Positions 60,768 to 64,000 of a stretch of DNA of 64,000 nt are shown one piece after another. Position 1 is the first letter of the stretch; every line of letters begins with the position of its first letter. The notes beneath the pieces were generated by a model, which searched no databases, was not told the origin of the DNA, and saw only the letters and a list, made by a program, of their open reading frames with translations. Position numbers and translations under genes: made by a program. Location: contig RIAZ01000019.1 of assembly GCA_003762615.1 (NCBI GenBank), forward strand, positions 1-64,000, in the 5' to 3' direction. This stretch comes from Muribaculaceae bacterium Isolate-037 (Harlan) (GTDB lineage Bacteria; Bacteroidota; Bacteroidia; Bacteroidales; Muribaculaceae).

Positions 60768-60930
60768 AACATTTTGGAGTTTTCGTCATTTTCGGCTCAA
60801 AACATTTTGGAGTTTCCGTCATTTTCGGGCTAAAACATTTTGGAGTTTCCGTCAAAATGGTTGCTTTCTTATTAAGAATTAATAGATTACTTGATTGTGG
60901 AAAGGATGTGCCTTTTATGAGCCGTGAGGT
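60768..60930 (+). pseudogene. Fossil ATPase start with three 33-bp leader repeats
   Basis: AACATTTTGGAGTTT starts at 60768, 60801 and 60834 (33 bp apart). The ATG at 60857 is 23 bp from the last repeat start, exactly as at 56364. The frame begins MVAFLLRINRLLDCGK and then runs into DNA antisense to the membrane-protein gene, so the ATPase body is gone. The leader is better kept than the gene. The gap 60634-60767 has no recognised feature. Confidence 0.7.
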
Positions 60931-60934
60931 TCAT

Positions 60935-61180
60935 TTAGTTGTAGAGGCGGAGCCATTTGGTGATGAAATAGAGGAGGGTGATGAAGGCGACAGCGATACA
61001 TAATGACAGGAGCCATGAGAGACCGAGAGGGTTTTGCAGCAGGTCAATCATGGTGACGGTCAATATGATGGTCGAGATAAGACGTATGTTATTCTGTGCT
61101 TTCCACGACATACGGAATTTTCCGCAGAAGAGTAGCACAATCGTGCTGATGATTGTTAGGATTAAATTTGCGATGATCAT
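60935..61180 (-). CDS. Small integral membrane protein of unknown function
   Basis: The product is 81 residues from the ATG at 61180 (an upstream GTG at 61216 would start inside a palindromic repeat and is not used). Nearly all of it is hydrophobic: IIANLILTIISTIVLLFCG, IRLISTIILTVTMIDLL and LSWLLSLCIAVAFITLLYFI, ending T-K-W-L-R-L-Y-N. It has three membrane helices and no known family. A -7 box (TAACTTTG, 61293 to 61286) lies upstream. The last 23 coding bases have a stranded copy at 56277. Confidence 0.65.
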   Translation of the reverse strand: MIIANLILTIISTIVLLFCGKFRMSWKAQNNIRLISTIILTVTMIDLLQNPLGLSWLLSLCIAVAFITLLYFITKWLRLYN

Positions 61181-61209
61181 AGTGTGTGGGATTGAAATGA
61201 CATACCAAC

Positions 61210-61274
61210 CCCCCACCCCGTAAAGGGGGAGTTAAAGATTCGCACATCAACTCCCCCTTTACGGGGATGGGGGC
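61210..61274. repeat. GC-rich palindrome (CCCCGTAAAGGGGGAG type)
   Basis: CCCCACCCCGTAAAGGGGGA and its near reverse complement TCCCCCTTTACGGGGATGGG are separated by about 14 bp. This is an intergenic palindrome type also partly seen at 1989-2010 and inside ugd at about 29517-29532. It lies between the divergent boxes of the membrane-protein and rhamnosidase genes. Confidence 0.8.
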
Positions 61275-61285
61275 TGAACCGTATG

Positions 61286-61341
61286 CAAAGTTATAATTTA
61301 TTTTTTTGTTGCACAAATTCAGTTAAAATGTTGTAACTTTG
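61286..61341. promoter_or_regulatory. Divergent -7 boxes (membrane protein, rhamnosidase)
   Basis: TAACTTTG occurs on the minus strand (61293 to 61286, toward the 60935 gene) and on the plus strand (61334-61341, toward the rhamnosidase). The plus box has TTG at 61309-61311, 22 bp away. The heptamer-rich element copy 3 separates the plus box from the rhamnosidase ATG, so that gene would carry a leader of about 200 nt. Confidence 0.5.
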
Positions 61342-61370
61342 GGATGTTTTAGAAGGATATGTGTAAATTA

Positions 61371-61542
61371 ACTGAAGTTTCGCAAGCTGCACTTCAGTGG
61401 TTTAAAGTTTATAGTTTAAGGTTTAAGATTCACGAAAATCCACGAATCTTTTCATTATACAAAATTTAATGATCATAAACCATAAACATTAAACCTTAAA
61501 CCATTTAAGTGAAGCAAGTTGGAAAACTTGCGAAACTTAAAT
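61371..61542 (-). repeat. Heptamer-rich palindromic repeat element, copy 3 (inverted)
   Basis: The reverse complement of 61371-61511 matches copies 1 and 2 over their whole length. On this copy the CACTTAAATGG end continues into a further stem-loop (61503-61542: ATTTAAGT-GAA-GCAAGTT with AACTTGC-GAA-ACTTAAAT), so both ends carry hairpins. This looks like the most complete copy. It would be transcribed as the rhamnosidase leader. Confidence 0.85.
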
Positions 61543-61556
61543 AAATTAACGACATT

Positions 61557-64000
61557 ATGAACTTAACCTTGAGACGAAATTTAATATCACGGATGGGAAT
61601 AGCGGCTTTTACGATGCTTGCATTTATGCCGGTGGGTGTGTATGCAGGTTCGGGAAGCTTGGTTAAAGGGGAGCATGAGGCAACTGATAGAGAGCGTGAC
61701 GTTTTTATGGGAGCCGAATGGATCGGGACAGCTTCCGATGACATACCGCTATATCCGGATTATCTTTCTGTGTTTAAGATTGATTTTGATATAGAGGTGG
61801 ATGCCGGTGGTTCGGCTGCAATACTTTACGGCATGAACGACCCACGTCTGATGAATGTTGACCTTAACATATACAATATCGCTGCTCCTCGTGATGAATC
61901 CGCCATAAAGATAGAATTCAGTCATTCGGGAGAGATACGAGTGTTCCGTTATGGGTATCATCCGGCTGACAGCAAGAGCAAACCATTGGGGGTGTATCAG
62001 TGTGGAGATGTCTGGGGAAAATCCAATCATGTCAGCATTGCATCTAATCTTGGACATACGGATATATTTGTCAATGGGAAGAAGGTGTGCTATATAGGGA
62101 TAAATCCTATCGGGAATGGAGGCGACTGGCTGGCGTTCCCGGTATTGGCGGAAATGGGGGTGGATATTTCCGGTAATGCCGTAATCTCAAACTTGAAAGT
62201 ACGCAATTTCCGGGAACCTTCCAACGTATTGTTCGCCGATTCTGCCGCTCATGCCGTCACAGGGAGGATAAATCTCCCGGAGAGGTCAATGCCGCAACTT
62301 CGCACTAATATACCGGTTGACGGTAAGCGTGATGTGAAGTCCGCGAGAATTGATGTGACAGCCAGAGGTATATATGATTTGAAGGTGAATGGCAAACGTG
62401 TGACCGAAGGATATTTCTATCCCGGATCCACACAATACAACAAGACACATCTCTTTAATACCTTTGACATAACCCCTTACCTTACGGAAGCGAATAATAC
62501 GCTGGATGTAAGCATGGGGGAGGGATGGTGGAGCGGTCCTGCCACTTTTATGGGGGAGATGTGGAATTTCTATGGCGACAGGCAATCCTTGCTTGCTTGT
62601 GTGACGGTGGAATATACGGATGGAACCGTCTTATGCTACCCGACATTGCCGTCCACATGGGAATATTGTGCAGATGGCGCAAACGTGGTTGGAAGTTTTT
62701 TCAACGGAGAGATATATGATGCCACGCGCCGAGCGTCGGATATGACCTGGCATCCGGCAGAGAGGGTCGGTTGCGACTCCACCACTTATCCATTCCCCGG
62801 AGGCTGGGATAACGTGGTCATCCGTAGGGATTACGGAGATAAGGTTGTGGCTGCCGACACATTGACCGCCGTCTCTGTCGTGGAGCCGAGGAAGGGTGTC
62901 TTCATCTATGATTTCGGACAGAATTTTGCCGGAGTGCCTCTTCTGCGTCTGTCGGGTCAGAAACGGGGTACGGAAGTAGCCATGAGATATGCGGAGGTGC
63001 TCTATCCCGATATGGAGCGGTATGGTGCCAACAGAGGTATGATAATGACCGAGAATATCAGGGCGGCAATGAACAAGGATGTATACGTGGCTGCCGGAGA
63101 GGAAGAGGAATATTTCTCTCCACGTTTCACGTTGCATGGTTTCAGGTATGTCGAGATCACTGGAATAGACAAACCTCTCCCGGTAGAGGATGTGAAGGCA
63201 GTGGCGTTAAGTTCAATTGATAAGTTTAAGGCATCGTTTGAATGCTCGGATACACTTGTCAACCGACTGTGGAAAAATATATTATGGTCAACACGCTCCA
63301 ATTTCATATCCATACCTACCGATTGCCCTCAGCGTAATGAGCGGCTCGGATGGATGGGGGATATCTCCGTATATGCCCCTACCGCCACAAAGATTGCCGA
63401 TGTCTCGGCAATTCTGCGTCAATATCTTCAGTCTGTGCGCGATTGCCAGACGCCGGAAGGTAAATTTCCCGATGTGGCTCCTACCGGAGTGGGGTTCGGA
63501 GGGTTCCTCTGGGGTAGTGCAGGCATCACCGTGCCATACGAGCATTTCCTGCAATATGGCGACACTACTTTAGTGAGGGAGCATTATCCGGCGATGAAAC
63601 GATATATGGATTACGTCTTTGATAAGACTATTGATCCGCAGACTGGGGTTATGGTGCAGGACAGGGCTTGGGGAGACTTGGGCGATTGGCTTAGTCCGGA
63701 ATATGATAAGAATGACAAGTCGCTCCTTTGGGAATGTTATCTTATATATGACCTTGACATAATGACTTATCTTGCGAAGGTGGTCGGTAATGATACGGAT
63801 GCAGCCTTTTATAAGAATAAAGGGGATGAACGCAGGGAGTTTTTCAAAAAGGTGTATGTGGATCCGGCTACGAAGAAGACACGTTTCTCTTCGTTTGACC
63901 CGGAGAGGGAGGGTAGGTTTGTCGATACACAGGCATCATACGCTCTCCCCATAGCTATGGGCATCATGGATGATCCTACATTCGCCGACAATTTTATTGC
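61557..64000 (+). CDS. GH78-type alpha-L-rhamnosidase (partial, runs off the window)
   Basis: 814 codons are open to the right edge. A signal peptide (LISRMGIAAFTMLAFMPVGVYA) is followed by beta domains (IEVDAGGSAAILYGMNDP; YDLKVNGKRVTEGYFYPGSTQYNKT, the GH78 N-terminal ligand domain; FIYDFGQNFAGV). The catalytic (alpha/alpha)6 barrel has IPTDCPQRNERLGWMGDISVYAPTA (about residues 585-610) and AWGDLGDW. GH78 enzymes cut alpha-rhamnose from rhamnogalacturonan and glycosides. The C-terminus lies outside the window. Confidence 0.92.
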   Translation, partial: MNLTLRRNLISRMGIAAFTMLAFMPVGVYAGSGSLVKGEHEATDRERDVFMGAEWIGTASDDIPLYPDYLSVFKIDFDIEVDAGGSAAILYGMNDPRLMNVDLNIYNIAAPRDESAIKIEFSHSGEIRVFRYGYHPADSKSKPLGVYQCGDVWGKSNHVSIASNLGHTDIFVNGKKVCYIGINPIGNGGDWLAFPVLAEMGVDISGNAVISNLKVRNFREPSNVLFADSAAHAVTGRINLPERSMPQLRTNIPVDGKRDVKSARIDVTARGIYDLKVNGKRVTEGYFYPGSTQYNKTHLFNTFDITPYLTEANNTLDVSMGEGWWSGPATFMGEMWNFYGDRQSLLACVTVEYTDGTVLCYPTLPSTWEYCADGANVVGSFFNGEIYDATRRASDMTWHPAERVGCDSTTYPFPGGWDNVVIRRDYGDKVVAADTLTAVSVVEPRKGVFIYDFGQNFAGVPLLRLSGQKRGTEVAMRYAEVLYPDMERYGANRGMIMTENIRAAMNKDVYVAAGEEEEYFSPRFTLHGFRYVEITGIDKPLPVEDVKAVALSSIDKFKASFECSDTLVNRLWKNILWSTRSNFISIPTDCPQRNERLGWMGDISVYAPTATKIADVSAILRQYLQSVRDCQTPEGKFPDVAPTGVGFGGFLWGSAGITVPYEHFLQYGDTTLVREHYPAMKRYMDYVFDKTIDPQTGVMVQDRAWGDLGDWLSPEYDKNDKSLLWECYLIYDLDIMTYLAKVVGNDTDAAFYKNKGDERREFFKKVYVDPATKKTRFSSFDPEREGRFVDTQASYALPIAMGIMDDPTFADNFI

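Overview
This 64 kb window reads as chromosomal DNA of a gut-type Bacteroidales bacterium, most likely Muribaculaceae-like (inference). The signs are SusC/SusD and hybrid two-component genes, 6-bladed beta-propeller lipoproteins, a fused SecDF, DUF4143 ATPases, BspA-type leucine-rich repeats, A-rich leaders with few strong Shine-Dalgarno sites, and promoters carrying the Bacteroidetes -7 box TAnnTTTG.

Layout. 1-350: the tail of an unknown gene and a heptamer-rich repeat element. 366-9990: a compact virus-derived island with an S24-type repressor, major capsid protein, terminase and portal plus small unknown proteins (three of them paralogous). It has no recognisable tail, lysis or integrase gene, and its parts lie on both strands separated by 9-bp tandem repeats. 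10.2-31.8 kb: mostly core genes. These are a GH31 glycosidase, carboxynorspermidine dehydrogenase, an HdeD-like protein, tsaE-birA-flippase-like, tRNA-Arg with a YafQ-type toxin-antitoxin pair behind it, a TetR regulator, an Ig-like lipoprotein, secDF, proC-proB-proA, ugd-gmd and a BspA-like protein. 31.8-41.1 kb: a hybrid two-component sensor/regulator divergent from a SusC/SusD pair. 41.3-51.1 kb: MarC, two AAA/DUF4143 ATPases with repeat leaders, and an RND efflux operon (adaptor, pump, TolC-like factor). 51.4-64 kb: a putative GH42-like protein, a GH51 arabinofuranosidase, three beta-propeller lipoproteins, a small membrane protein and a GH78 rhamnosidase running off the end.

How genes work together. 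The SusCD pair and its sensor probably form a polysaccharide utilisation locus. The GH51 and GH78 enzymes suggest arabinan or rhamnogalacturonan side chains as one target, though no enzyme directly abuts susCD. proC-proB-proA covers glutamate to proline. ugd and gmd supply nucleotide sugars for surface glycans. The efflux genes form one overlapping operon.

The most unusual structures are (i) the tail-less capsid/packaging island, with an inverted repeat spanning the portal start codon; (ii) direct repeats of 33-bp period ahead of a DUF4143 ATPase and of two fossil ATPase starts, with the start codon always 23 bp from the start of the last repeat; (iii) a three-copy heptamer-rich palindromic element; and (iv) many unrelated 9-bp tandem repeats in intergenic DNA. 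All functions are inferred from sequence pattern; no database search was run.
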